DNA from: DASZUK01 sp035547695 | Lineage (GTDB): Bacteria > Actinomycetota > Acidimicrobiia > Acidimicrobiales > RAAP-2 | DNA length: 64,000 nt | Reading direction: 5' to 3' | Assembly: GCA_035547695.1 (NCBI GenBank) | Contig: DASZUK010000031.1 | Span: 1-64,000, forward strand | Shown here: positions 54,437 to 62,967 of the stretch, in pieces | Numbering within the stretch: the stretch's first letter is position 1 | How the letters are laid out: every line of letters starts with the position of its first letter | The notes under the pieces: generated by a model | Database searches by the model: none | What the model saw: only the letters and a program-made list of their open reading frames with translations | Told to the model about the DNA's origin: nothing | Made by a program: the position numbers and the translations under genes

Positions 54437-54563
54437 GGGTAGCCGGAGCACGCAAATCTAGCCGACCGCCCTGACCCGGCCCGGGTGGTCCCCCGCCGGC
54501 CGGCGACCGGTTCCGACCACCTCCGGGGTGGCCCGGCCGGCGCCGGTGGCGTGGTCGCAGGCT

Positions 54564-54577
54564 AGTATGTATACTGA
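54564..54577. promoter_or_regulatory. Shared catabolic operator site 3 (KstD-like promoter)
   Basis: AGTATGTATACTGA, containing the perfect dyad AGTAT-GT-ATACT and the -10 TATACT (54570-54575). It sits upstream of the KstD-like gene and between it and the divergent MarR gene. Confidence 0.65.
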
Positions 54578-54636
54578 CGATTTGGCGAACGTGCGCCACC
54601 GTTCTCGGCGCGACGTCGCGGTGGGAGGGTTCAGCC

Positions 54637-56250
54637 ATGACGGAGCGTTTCGATGTCGTCGTCGTCGGCTCGGGCGCCACCGGCCTCACGGCGGCGCTGT
54701 CGGCGGCCGTCCGCGGCCGGCGCGTCCTGGTCCTCGAGAAGACGCCGGTCTACGGCGGCACCAGCGTGGTCTCCGGCGGGTCCATCTGGGCACCGGCCAA
54801 CAAGTACGCCGCCAAGGCCGGGGTCGATGACAGCCGGGAGGATGCCCTTCGGTACCTCCGAGCCGACACCCTCGGCCGGGTGGACGAGAGCCTGCTGGTC
54901 CGGTTCGTCGACACGGTGAACGAGCTGCTGGACTTCCTGGAGGCCGAGACCGGGTTGGAGTTCAGCCCGAACCTGGAGCACCCCGACTACCAGCCCCACC
55001 TGCCCGGTGCCCGGCCGGGGGGCCGGACCCTCCAGGTCGGCCTCTACGACGCCAAGCGTCTCGGCGACCTGCGGACGCAGGTCCGCCCCACCCACAGCAC
55101 CGTGCCGATCACCAAGCTGGAGCTGGACGAGTGGGGCATGGACACGCTGGACCGGTGGAACTGGGCGCTCATCGCCGAGCGGACGAGGAACCACATCACC
55201 GGGATGGGGGCGGCCCTGGTCGGCGAGCTGATGGAAGCGTGCCTCCGCCATGGGGTGGTGCTGCGCAACGGCGCCCCGGCCAGGGAGCTGGTCACCGACG
55301 GCGGACGGGTCACCGGGGTGGTCGTGGACGGCCCGGACGGCGCCACCGAGATGGTCGAGGCGGCGGAGGGCGTGGTGCTGGCCAGTGGGGGCTTCGAGTG
55401 GAACGAGCAGTACGTGAAGCGGTTCCTCGGCGTGCCGATGGTGGCCCCGGGAAGCCCGCCGTCGAACGAAGGCGACGGCCTGCGCATGGCCATGGCGGTG
55501 GGGGCCGGCCTCGGCAACATGACCGAGGCGTGGTGGGGGCCGATGCTCGACGTCGTCGGCGACACCTACGACGGCCGGCCGTTGCACCGGACGACCAGCG
55601 GCATCCGGACGCTACCCGGCAGCCTCGTCGTGAACCGCCGCGGTCGGCGGTTCGTGAACGAGGCCATGAACTACAACGACTTCGTAAAGGCCATGGCCCA
55701 CTTCGACCCGGTGGGCTACGAGTTCGAGAACGTGCCGTGCTGGCTGGTGTTCGACGCCAACTACCGCCGGTCGTACTCGGTGGGCACCCTCACCCCGGAC
55801 GCCCCCACCCCGGGCTGGGTCCACGAGGCGCCCACCATCGCCGAGCTGGCCCGGGCGGTCGGCATCGACGAGGACGGCCTCGTCAGCCAGGTGGAGGCGT
55901 TCAACCGCACGGCGGCGGACGGGGTCGACCCGGAGTTCCACCGTGGGGAGTCGGCGTACGACCGGTACCGCGGCGACAAGACCCACCAGCCGCACTGCAA
56001 CCTCGGGCCGCTGGTGGACGGGCCGTTCTACGCCGTCGAGCTGCACTACGGGTGCATCGGCACCAAGGGCGGCCCGCTGGTCGACACCGACGGCCGGGTG
56101 CTGGACGCCGAGGAGCGGCCGCTGCCGGGGCTGTACGCCTGCGGCAACGTGTCCGCCAGCATCTTCGGCCCGGGCTATCCCGGCGCCGGCGCCACCCTGG
56201 CGTCGGGCATGACCATGGGGTACCTCATCGGCCAGGCCGTCGGGGCCTGA
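54637..56250 (+). CDS. FAD-dependent oxidoreductase, 3-ketosteroid dehydrogenase/fumarate reductase type
   Basis: Flavoprotein (537 aa) of the FAD_binding_2 family. N-terminal VVVGSGATGLTAALSAAVRG, YGGTSVVSGGSIWAPANK, the LASGGFEWN motif and C-terminal GPGYPGAGATLASGMTMGYLIG, which closely resembles 3-ketosteroid-1-dehydrogenases. It may desaturate a cyclic ketone substrate. GGGAGG precedes ATG 54637. First gene of a plus-strand run with the cyclase and DapA-like genes, driven by the shared operator promoter. Confidence 0.88.
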   Translation: MTERFDVVVVGSGATGLTAALSAAVRGRRVLVLEKTPVYGGTSVVSGGSIWAPANKYAAKAGVDDSREDALRYLRADTLGRVDESLLVRFVDTVNELLDFLEAETGLEFSPNLEHPDYQPHLPGARPGGRTLQVGLYDAKRLGDLRTQVRPTHSTVPITKLELDEWGMDTLDRWNWALIAERTRNHITGMGAALVGELMEACLRHGVVLRNGAPARELVTDGGRVTGVVVDGPDGATEMVEAAEGVVLASGGFEWNEQYVKRFLGVPMVAPGSPPSNEGDGLRMAMAVGAGLGNMTEAWWGPMLDVVGDTYDGRPLHRTTSGIRTLPGSLVVNRRGRRFVNEAMNYNDFVKAMAHFDPVGYEFENVPCWLVFDANYRRSYSVGTLTPDAPTPGWVHEAPTIAELARAVGIDEDGLVSQVEAFNRTAADGVDPEFHRGESAYDRYRGDKTHQPHCNLGPLVDGPFYAVELHYGCIGTKGGPLVDTDGRVLDAEERPLPGLYACGNVSASIFGPGYPGAGATLASGMTMGYLIGQAVGA

Positions 56251-56268
56251 CAAGGGAAGGAGGACCCG

Positions 56269-57198
56269 TTGACCTACGCACCGCCGCCCGAGGAGGTGGT
56301 ACTCGAGTACTTCACCTCGCTCTCCAACGTCGGCCGCTGGGGCCCGGACGACGAGCTGGGGACCATGAACTTCGTGACCCCGGCGAAGGTGGTGGAGGCG
56401 GCCCGGCTGGTGGTGTCCGGCCGGGTGGTGTCGGTCGGCCAGGACCTGGACACCGAGCCGAGTGCCAAGAACCGGAACAAGCCGGTGGAGCTGACCATGA
56501 TGGCCAAGGGCACCGGCCCGGGGGAACCGCCGGCCTGTGCCGAGAGGATCGCCTACCTCCCACACGGGCCCCAGGTGACCCACCTCGACAGCGTCACCCA
56601 CGTGTTCTTCGAGGGGAAGATGTGGAACGGCAAGGACGCCGTCGACCACGTCCACGACGACGGCATGGACTTCGGATCGGTGTACGCCCTCCGCAACGGC
56701 ATCGTCACCCGCGGCGTCCTGCTCGACGTGGCCCGGGCCCGCGGCGTCGACTACCTGCCCAACCTGGAGTACGTCACCGTGGACGACTTCGAGGCGGCCG
56801 AGGCGATGGAGGGGGTCCGGGTGGGCACCGGTGACGCCCTGCTGGTCCGCACCGGCCTGGGTGCCCGGGAGGCGGTGGAGGGGCCCGAGGACGGCAGCTT
56901 CGCCCAGGGCCGCACCGGGCTCTCCCCGGAGACGGTGAAGTGGATGTACGAGCGGGAGGTCTGCCTGTTCAGCGCCGACTGCACCGAGCGGATGCCGTCT
57001 CCCTACGAACGGGTCACCCTGCCGCTGCACCAGGTGGCGTCGGCCGCCGTCGGCCTGAACCTGGTCGACCACGCCGCGGTGGAGGAGCTGGCGAGGGCCT
57101 GCGTCGAGGAACGGCGGTGGGAGTTCCTGTACACCGTCGCCCCCCTCCGGATCCCCAAGAGCACCGGCTCGGCCGTCAACCCGCTCTGCATCTTCTGA
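56269..57198 (+). CDS. Cyclase-family hydrolase (kynurenine formamidase-like)
   Basis: A 309-aa protein of the metal-dependent cyclase family. The metal-binding motif normally reads HxGTHxDxPxH; here it is VTHLDSVTH, keeping the His and Asp positions but with Val for Pro. A conserved TGLGAREAVEG and SADCTERMPSPYERVTLPLHQ follow. Family members hydrolyse ring amides or lactones. TTG 56269 has a strong GGGAAGGAGG upstream. In the pathway it may open a ring formed after dehydrogenation. Confidence 0.83.
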   Translation: MTYAPPPEEVVLEYFTSLSNVGRWGPDDELGTMNFVTPAKVVEAARLVVSGRVVSVGQDLDTEPSAKNRNKPVELTMMAKGTGPGEPPACAERIAYLPHGPQVTHLDSVTHVFFEGKMWNGKDAVDHVHDDGMDFGSVYALRNGIVTRGVLLDVARARGVDYLPNLEYVTVDDFEAAEAMEGVRVGTGDALLVRTGLGAREAVEGPEDGSFAQGRTGLSPETVKWMYEREVCLFSADCTERMPSPYERVTLPLHQVASAAVGLNLVDHAAVEELARACVEERRWEFLYTVAPLRIPKSTGSAVNPLCIF

Positions 57199-57231
57199 AC
57201 CGTCTCCGAACCCGCCATGGAGGTGCCCACC

Positions 57232-58146
57232 GTGGTCGCCAAGCGCCGGTGCTACGTCATCAGCATCACCCCGTTCGACGCCGACGGGAACCTCGACGAG
57301 GACGGCCTGGCCGGCCACCTGGACCGGCTGGGTGACGCCGACGTCGGCGTCTACGTGGCCGGCGGGGCCAGCGGGGAGGCGTTCACGTTCTCCGACGACG
57401 AGAACCGCCGGGTGTTGCGGATCGCCGCCGAGCGGCTGAAGGGGCGGGTGCCGGTGCGGGCGATGGGGGTGGAGCCCCGCAGCGCCCGCCAGGCCATCGA
57501 GCTCGCCGCCCTGGCCGCCGAAGCCGGCCTGGACGCCGTCCAGGTGTACTCCCTCGACCAGGGCCACGGCCTCCGTCCGACCGACGAGGAGCTCACCTAC
57601 TTCTACCGGGAGGTGCTGGCCAACGTCGACCTGCCCGCCGTCCTGTCCTCCCACCACCTGGCCGGCTACGTCCTCCCCGTCGACCTGATCGTCCGCCTGC
57701 TCGACGAGTTCCCGGGCATCGTCGGCCTGAACGTGAGCACCCCCGACATCAACTACCTGACCCGCCTGATGGAAGCCGTGGGGGACCGGGTCGAGGTGCT
57801 CTGCGGCGGCATCGCCCAGGTGCCGGCCCACCTGATGATGGGCGGCCACGGCTACATGAGCTCCCAGGCCAACCTGGCCCCGCGCCTCAGCCAGGCGGTC
57901 GTCGACCACTTCGTCGCCGGCGACCTGCCCGCCATGAGCGCCGCCTTCACCACCGTCCTGAAGCTGCTGGCGGCCGACTCGTCGTACGGCAACACCCGCG
58001 GCCTGAAGGAGGCGCTGCGTCAGCTCGGCCTGCCCGGCGGCCACGTCCGGCCGCCCCGCCGGCCGCTGCCCGACAACCTCAAGGCCGACGTGGCCAGGAT
58101 GCTGGACGACCTGCAGATCCGCCGGCACGAAGGGCTGGCCGACTGA
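57232..58146 (+). CDS. DapA/NAL-superfamily protein lacking the Schiff-base lysine
   Basis: TIM-barrel protein (304 aa) of the dihydrodipicolinate synthase family: ISITPFDADGNLDEDGL, GGASGEAFTFS (normally GTTGE), and SSHHLAGYVLP. At the catalytic position the family has IVGIKEASGD. Here it is IVGLNVSTPD, with Asn167 instead of lysine, so a canonical Schiff-base aldolase mechanism is unlikely. GTG 57232 has GGAGGT 7 nt upstream and is preferred to ATG 57217, which has no ribosome site. A divergent lyase or hydratase role is possible. Confidence 0.82.
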   Translation: MVAKRRCYVISITPFDADGNLDEDGLAGHLDRLGDADVGVYVAGGASGEAFTFSDDENRRVLRIAAERLKGRVPVRAMGVEPRSARQAIELAALAAEAGLDAVQVYSLDQGHGLRPTDEELTYFYREVLANVDLPAVLSSHHLAGYVLPVDLIVRLLDEFPGIVGLNVSTPDINYLTRLMEAVGDRVEVLCGGIAQVPAHLMMGGHGYMSSQANLAPRLSQAVVDHFVAGDLPAMSAAFTTVLKLLAADSSYGNTRGLKEALRQLGLPGGHVRPPRRPLPDNLKADVARMLDDLQIRRHEGLAD

Positions 58147-58170
58147 CAGGACCGTCGCGGACGGTCGGTC

Positions 58171-58212
58171 GCCTGATGGAGGCCGCCTGATGGAGGCCGC
58201 CTGATGGAGGCC
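58171..58212. repeat. 14-bp tandem repeat, three perfect copies
   Basis: GCCTGATGGAGGCC repeated three times without change between the DapA-like gene and the convergent SRPBCC gene, followed by a GGCAACGGGCGGCC direct repeat. Each unit is self-complementary at its ends (GGCC). Confidence 0.9.
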
Positions 58213-58257
58213 GGCGGCCAACGGGCGGCCGGCGGGCAACGGGCGGCCGAGGCCCGT

Positions 58258-58926
58258 TCAGCCCGCCCCGCCCTCCAGCGCCTGCCGGATCCCGAGGGCC
58301 AGGTCCTCCGCCGCCGGCTCCAGCATCGGCTCCATCAGCACCTCCAGCATCGGCGCCATCGGACCGCCGGGGGTGACCGCCAGCCGGAACGTCAGCCGGG
58401 AACCGACCGCCGGCGATCCGGTGGTCACCGGCGCCGACCGGGCTGGTGCCGCCGGCCCCTCCGGCCGGCCGGTCCCCGCGCCGCCGGTCCGGGCCGACCG
58501 TCGGCGCATCCGCCGCAGCAGGGACCGGGCCATGGCCAGTCGAAAACGGTAGAACAGCCCTCGCCGAGCCGGCGCCGGTGCCGGGCCGCCGCCGGCCGTG
58601 GGGCCGGCCGCACCGTCGGCGCCGGGGTCCCCGCCGACCTCCTCGAGCAGGAACGAGCCGCTGCCCTCCAGCCGCTCGGTGAGCCCCTGGACGACGAAGG
58701 CGACGCGGTGGAGGGGGTCCCACTCGGTGATGTCCACCTGGACGTCCACCTCCCGGGACAGGATGCCGACGTCGCCGCGCAGCGTCCACACGGACTGCCG
58801 GTCCGTGACGATGCGCAGCTTCTGGTAGCCGATCATCAGGTGGGCCCAGTTGTCGAAGTCCTCGACGTACTGCCACACCTCGTCGGCGGGACGGGCGATC
58901 TCGGTGGTGTAGCTGACCTCAGGCAC
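58258..58926 (-). CDS. SRPBCC-family ligand-binding protein
   Basis: Helix-grip (START/Bet v1-like) protein (222 aa): VSYTTEIARPADEVWQYVEDFDNWAHLM is the classic SRPBCC N-terminus, and WTLRGDVGILSREVDVQVDITEWDPLHRVAF continues the sheet. A Pro/Ala/Arg-rich insert (~residues 115-170) is unusual. GTG 58926 has GGAGGT upstream, and the gene overlaps the ferredoxin gene by 8 bp. It may bind a pathway intermediate. Confidence 0.82.
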   Translation of the reverse strand: MPEVSYTTEIARPADEVWQYVEDFDNWAHLMIGYQKLRIVTDRQSVWTLRGDVGILSREVDVQVDITEWDPLHRVAFVVQGLTERLEGSGSFLLEEVGGDPGADGAAGPTAGGGPAPAPARRGLFYRFRLAMARSLLRRMRRRSARTGGAGTGRPEGPAAPARSAPVTTGSPAVGSRLTFRLAVTPGGPMAPMLEVLMEPMLEPAAEDLALGIRQALEGGAG

Positions 58927-59161
58927 GGGAGGGACCTCCGGGTCGGGGGAGGACGACGGGCTGCTGCAGCATGTTCCAGGGGAACGCCATGGCGATGGCG
59001 TCTTCGGGGCACTCCAGACGGCAGACGTCGCAGTGGCAGCACTCGTCGGGGTACCGGACCAGCCGATCGACACCGCCGTCGGTGTGGAGGATGTCGCCGG
59101 GGCACGCGTCCTCACAGGCACCGCACAGGGTGCAACGGTCCCGGTCGATACGGGGAGGCAT
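58919..59161 (-). CDS. Two-[4Fe-4S] ferredoxin, AprB-like
   Basis: An 80-aa ferredoxin with two CxxCxxCxxxC clusters: C10, C13, C16, C20 and C41, C44, C47, C51. A short C-terminal tail follows (FPWNMLQQPVV). The ATG overlaps the stop of the flavoprotein gene (TGATG), so the two are made together. The pairing is like adenylylsulfate reductase AprB with AprA. It should deliver electrons to or from the flavoprotein. Confidence 0.9.
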   Translation of the reverse strand: MPPRIDRDRCTLCGACEDACPGDILHTDGGVDRLVRYPDECCHCDVCRLECPEDAIAMAFPWNMLQQPVVLPRPGGPSRA

Positions 59162-60945
59162 CAGGCCCGACCGCCCGTCGGCGATCCGCCCTGGCCGGAG
59201 CCGGCAGCCGCCGCCCCGCCGGCACCGGTGCGGCTGGCGAGGGCGGCCAGTTGCCGCTCCCGCCAGGAGGGGGTGGGGACCGTGCGCCCGGCCAGAGGGG
59301 CCCGGCCGTCGTGGGTGACGGTGACGGCCACGCCGGCCCAGGCGGCGTCGTCGGCCTGCGGGCGGTCGGTGCGGTAGTGGCCCATCAGGAAGCTGAACCG
59401 GGTCTCGTCCCGCTCGGCCGCCGCCGCCGTCATCATCTGGTCGAACAGGCACAGGTCCAGCGCCTCGTGGGCGCGGACCAGCTCGTGGCCGTCGGCGGCG
59501 CGGATCTCTCCGGCGGCGTCGGCGTACCGGGCCAGGTACCCGGCGGCCTGCCGCAGGCCGACGGCGTTGCGGGCCATGCCGACGTACTGGGTCATCACCT
59601 CCTGCAGCTCCCGCTCGAACGACCGCCAGCCGATGCCGGTGGTCCGGCCGAGCGGGGCCAGCACGCGGGCCCGTTCGGCGTCGGCCACCTCGGGGTCGAG
59701 GGCCGGGGGTGCGGACTCGGCGGCGACGCGGGCGGCGGCGGCGCCCTCGACGTAGCCGGTGGCCAGTGACCCGGCCAAGGCGTAGGCCGGGGTGGCCAGG
59801 TCGCCGGCCACGAACAGCCCCGGCACCGCCGACTGGCCGTCCGGCCCGACCACGACGCCCTTCGGCGACCCGGTGGCCGACCAGGCGCCGTTGAACAGCT
59901 CGAACTCCACCGGGTTGCGCCGGAGGTCGATGCCGGACGCCTCCAGGAACTCCCCGAACAGCGGGGCGTCGTACGACAGGTTGGACGCCAGCGCCTCGAA
60001 GGCCGCCGGGCCGAGGTGGGTGCAGTCGATGTACAGCGGGCCGCGGCCGGCCAGCGCCTCGGCGGCGGCCTTGCCGACGATGCCGTAGCCGAACCGCCGG
60101 TCGCCGGGAAGGTCCGGCAGCTCGGCCACCAGGTCCCCGTTGCCGTTCACCAGTCGCCCGCCCGCTTCCAGCAGGTTGCCCATCGCCCCGGTGGCGAAGC
60201 CGCGGGGGAACAGGAAGGTGCCGAGGAACTCGATGTTGGCGGCGGTGGCACCGGCCCGGGCGGCCAGGGCGAAGCCGGTGGCCCCGTGGTACGGGCGGTG
60301 GTAGGTGTTGAACGGGTCGCGCCGGGGGGAGTTGAAGACGACCCGCTCGGCGTTGCCGGCGGCGAGCACCACCGCCCCGGCCCGGAAGGTGGTCACCTCA
60401 CAGGACCGGATGTCGAAGCCGGTGGCCCCGACCGCCCGGCCGGCGGCGTCCCGGTGGACGGCGGTGACGTGGGTGCCCCCGACGAAGGTGACGCCCGGCG
60501 TGGCCAGCGCCCGTTCGGCCAGCCGTGGCTTGAGGTCGGCACCGTCGAACTTGACCACGATGGGCCCCGGCGCCCACATCCGCTGGAGCCGGTTGTACCC
60601 GCCGTCGGCGTCCGTCAGGGAGAGGCCGGTCTGCTCCAGGTACCGGCAGACCGCCGGCATCGGCTCCACCGCCAGCGGCCACGCCACCGCCATGTCGACC
60701 AGGCCGAGGGCGATGTCGCAGTACCAGTCGGCGAACGCCTCCGGGGTGTCCCATTCCTCACCGAGGTCGAGGTAGGTGGTCAGGAACGCCAGCCCCCGCC
60801 CGGCGTCCCCGGACCGCCGCACCGACCGGGCCTTGTCCACGAGCACCACCGAGGCGCCGTGCTCGGCGGCCCGGGCGGCGGCGACGCAGCCGGCGACCCC
60901 GCCGCCCACCACCAGCACGTCGCAGTCGACGGCCCGCGTCGTCAC
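59161..60945 (-). CDS. AprA/fumarate-reductase-like flavoprotein
   Basis: FAD protein (594 aa) of the AprA/SdhA/fumarate reductase superfamily. N-terminal DVLVVGGGVAGCVAAARAAEHGASVVLVDKA, SGDAGRGLAFLTTYLDL, VVLAAGNAERV, an active-site-like HRPYHGATGFALAARAGA, and VPGLFVAGDLATPAYALAGSLATGYVEG. Partnered with a ferredoxin rather than a heme subunit. Sulfate-reducing partners (sat, dsrAB) are not present, so an enoate reductase or dehydrogenase role in the catabolic pathway is more likely. GTG start at 60945, 31 nt downstream of the operator at 60976. Confidence 0.82.
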   Translation of the reverse strand: MTTRAVDCDVLVVGGGVAGCVAAARAAEHGASVVLVDKARSVRRSGDAGRGLAFLTTYLDLGEEWDTPEAFADWYCDIALGLVDMAVAWPLAVEPMPAVCRYLEQTGLSLTDADGGYNRLQRMWAPGPIVVKFDGADLKPRLAERALATPGVTFVGGTHVTAVHRDAAGRAVGATGFDIRSCEVTTFRAGAVVLAAGNAERVVFNSPRRDPFNTYHRPYHGATGFALAARAGATAANIEFLGTFLFPRGFATGAMGNLLEAGGRLVNGNGDLVAELPDLPGDRRFGYGIVGKAAAEALAGRGPLYIDCTHLGPAAFEALASNLSYDAPLFGEFLEASGIDLRRNPVEFELFNGAWSATGSPKGVVVGPDGQSAVPGLFVAGDLATPAYALAGSLATGYVEGAAAARVAAESAPPALDPEVADAERARVLAPLGRTTGIGWRSFERELQEVMTQYVGMARNAVGLRQAAGYLARYADAAGEIRAADGHELVRAHEALDLCLFDQMMTAAAAERDETRFSFLMGHYRTDRPQADDAAWAGVAVTVTHDGRAPLAGRTVPTPSWRERQLAALASRTGAGGAAAAGSGQGGSPTGGRA

Positions 60946-60975
60946 GAACTACTCAGCCCACGGTCTATTCTTGGG

Positions 60976-61000
60976 GTGTACTGTCATCAGTACACATACT
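60976..61000. promoter_or_regulatory. Shared catabolic operator site 4, bidirectional
   Basis: Perfect dyad GTGTACTG-TCAT-CAGTACAC (60976-60995) merged with TCAGTACACATACT (60987-61000). It overlaps a -10 for the flavoprotein (minus, TGTACT) and TACTAT (60997-61002) for the gentisate dioxygenase gene (plus). The strongest member of the family. Confidence 0.7.
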
Positions 61001-61053
61001 ATTCGTATCGTCGGACCCGGGGAAGTGCTCCGGGCAGGGAGGGGGACCGAACG

Positions 61054-62127
61054 TTGGCACAGGCCGACCCGGAGGCCGACCCCCGGCTGGAGCGACTGTA
61101 CGCCGACTTCGCCGCCGGCGACCTGGCTCCGCTGTGGACGGTCCGGGACGACCTGATGCCCTCGGAGCCGAAACCGCGGGCGGTGCCCCACCTGTGGCGG
61201 TGGCAGCAGTTGCTGCCGCTCGCCGAGCGGGCCGGCCGGCTGGTCCCGGTCGGTCGTGGCGGGGAACGGCGGGCCATCGCCCTGGCCAATCCCGGCCTGC
61301 GTCCGGAACCGTACGCCACCGCCACGCTGTGGGCGGCGATCCAGTACCTCGGCCCGCTGGAGACGGCGCCCACCCACCGGCACAGCCAGAGCGCCTTCCG
61401 CTTCGTGGTGGAGGGCGAAGGGGTGTGGACGGTGGTCGACGGCGACCCGGTCGCCATGCGGCGGGGCGACGTCCTGCTCACCCCCGGGCGGGCCTTCCAT
61501 GGTCACCACAACGTTCGGTCGGCACCGATGTGCTGGCTCGACGGCCTCGACATCCCGCTGTTGTCGACGCTCGACGCCACGTTCTTCGAGCTCGGGGACG
61601 ACGGGGTCGCCGAGCGGGCCATCCCGGCCCGGTCCCGGTCGGAACGCCTCTGGGGCCGACCCGGGCTGCGCCCCCTCGGGGTCGACACCACCCGGCCGGC
61701 GTCGACCCTCGTCGCCTACCGGTGGGAGCACACCGACGCCGCCCTGGCCGAGCAGCTCGCCGTCGGGAACGAAAGCGACGTCGGGCCGGTGGGCCCGGGC
61801 CACGCCGCCGTCCGGTTCACCGACGTCCGCACCGGCGCGGACGCCCTGGCCACCATCCGCCTGGAGATGCACCGGATGGTGGCCGGGTCGGACATCCGCC
61901 CGGAACGGCGGGTGGGCTCGTCGGTCTGGCAGGTGTTCGACGGCGAGGGGGTCGTGTCGCTCGACGGCGACGACCGGGCGGTCGGGCGGGGCGACGTGTT
62001 CGTGGTGCCGTCGTGGTGCCCGATGGCGGTCCGTCCGACCACCGACATGGACCTCTTCACGTTCTCGGACGCCCCGGTGATGGAGAAGCTGGGGCTGGAC
62101 CGCCGTCCGGCGCAGGGACCCCGATGA
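61054..62127 (+). CDS. Gentisate 1,2-dioxygenase-like bicupin
   Basis: Ring-cleaving Fe(II) dioxygenase (357 aa) with two cupin domains. The N-terminal cupin has metal ligands in THRHSQSAFRFVVEGEGVWT and GRAFHGHHN. The second cupin (GSSVWQVFDGEGVVSLDG, PSWCPMAV) has degenerated ligands, as in gentisate dioxygenases. Opens gentisate to maleylpyruvate. The TTG at 61054 has GGGAGGGGG 8 nt upstream. ATGA overlap with the isomerase gene supports the gentisate pathway. Confidence 0.87.
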   Translation: MAQADPEADPRLERLYADFAAGDLAPLWTVRDDLMPSEPKPRAVPHLWRWQQLLPLAERAGRLVPVGRGGERRAIALANPGLRPEPYATATLWAAIQYLGPLETAPTHRHSQSAFRFVVEGEGVWTVVDGDPVAMRRGDVLLTPGRAFHGHHNVRSAPMCWLDGLDIPLLSTLDATFFELGDDGVAERAIPARSRSERLWGRPGLRPLGVDTTRPASTLVAYRWEHTDAALAEQLAVGNESDVGPVGPGHAAVRFTDVRTGADALATIRLEMHRMVAGSDIRPERRVGSSVWQVFDGEGVVSLDGDDRAVGRGDVFVVPSWCPMAVRPTTDMDLFTFSDAPVMEKLGLDRRPAQGPR

Positions 62128-62930
62128 CCGCCCCGCAGGCCGGCCGGCCGGCCGGGGAGGGTGGGCCGCCGGCCGCCAAGGGCGGTGACCTGGAGCTGGT
62201 CCGGCGCCGGGTGGGCTGGATGCGGGCCGGCACCGCCGCCTTCTGGGACGCCGCCGGACGGCTGACGGCAGACCGGGCCACCGAGCCCAGCGGGCTGCCG
62301 GGGTGGTCCAACGCCCACGTCCTGGCCCACGTGGCCCGGAACGCCGACGGGCTCTGCAATCTGCTGGCCTGGGCGCGGACGGGGGTCCCGACGCCCATGT
62401 ACGCCGGGCCGGCGCAGCGCGACGCCGACATCGCCGCCGGGTCGGCGCTGCCATTGGACCGGTTGCTGGCCGAGCTCGAGTCGTCGTCCGCTCGGCTGGA
62501 CGACGCCGTGGCGGCCCTGCCGGCCGAGGCCTGGGGAGCCACGGTGACGAGCGGCCGGGGCCGGCAGGTCGCCGCCGCCGAGATCCCGTGGATCCGCTGC
62601 CGTGAGGTCTGGGTGCACGCCGTCGACCTGGGCACCGGCCCCACCTTCGGCGACGTCCCGCCCGACATGGCGGCGGCGCTGCTCACCGAGCTGGCGGCCT
62701 GGGCGGCGGTGGGAAGGGACGCCGGCTTCGAGATCGTGCCGACGGACGGCCGGGGCCCGCTGGCGGTCGGGCCCGTCGGCAACTCCCGGGTCGGCGGCAC
62801 CCAGGTGGGCGGCCCCCGGGTGGGCGGCACCGTCGCCGGCCTGGCGGCGTGGTTGAGCGGCCGGAGCGGCGGCGCCGGCCTGACGGTGTCCCCCGCCGGC
62901 CCGCTCCCGGCGCTGCGACCGTGGCTGTGA
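62124..62930 (+). CDS. Mycothiol-dependent maleylpyruvate isomerase-family protein
   Basis: A 268-aa DinB-like four-helix protein with MDMPI-type features: LPGWSNAHVLAHVARNADGL and IRCREVWVHAVDLGTG, with the metal-binding His residues. It should isomerise maleylpyruvate to fumarylpyruvate using mycothiol, directly after gentisate dioxygenase. A Pro/Gly-rich N-terminus and a GG-repeat insert (RVGGTQVGGPRVGG) are unusual. ATG 62124 overlaps the dioxygenase stop. Confidence 0.87.
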   Translation: MTAPQAGRPAGEGGPPAAKGGDLELVRRRVGWMRAGTAAFWDAAGRLTADRATEPSGLPGWSNAHVLAHVARNADGLCNLLAWARTGVPTPMYAGPAQRDADIAAGSALPLDRLLAELESSSARLDDAVAALPAEAWGATVTSGRGRQVAAAEIPWIRCREVWVHAVDLGTGPTFGDVPPDMAAALLTELAAWAAVGRDAGFEIVPTDGRGPLAVGPVGNSRVGGTQVGGPRVGGTVAGLAAWLSGRSGGAGLTVSPAGPLPALRPWL

Positions 62931-62967
62931 CGGCCCGGCCGTCGGCCGGCCGTCGGGAGCCGGCGCG

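Noticed and set aside
58919..60945. Dissimilatory sulfate-reduction apr genes
   Set aside because: No sat, dsrAB or qmo genes are nearby, and the pair lies in an aromatic catabolic cluster, so only a structural likeness is claimed.
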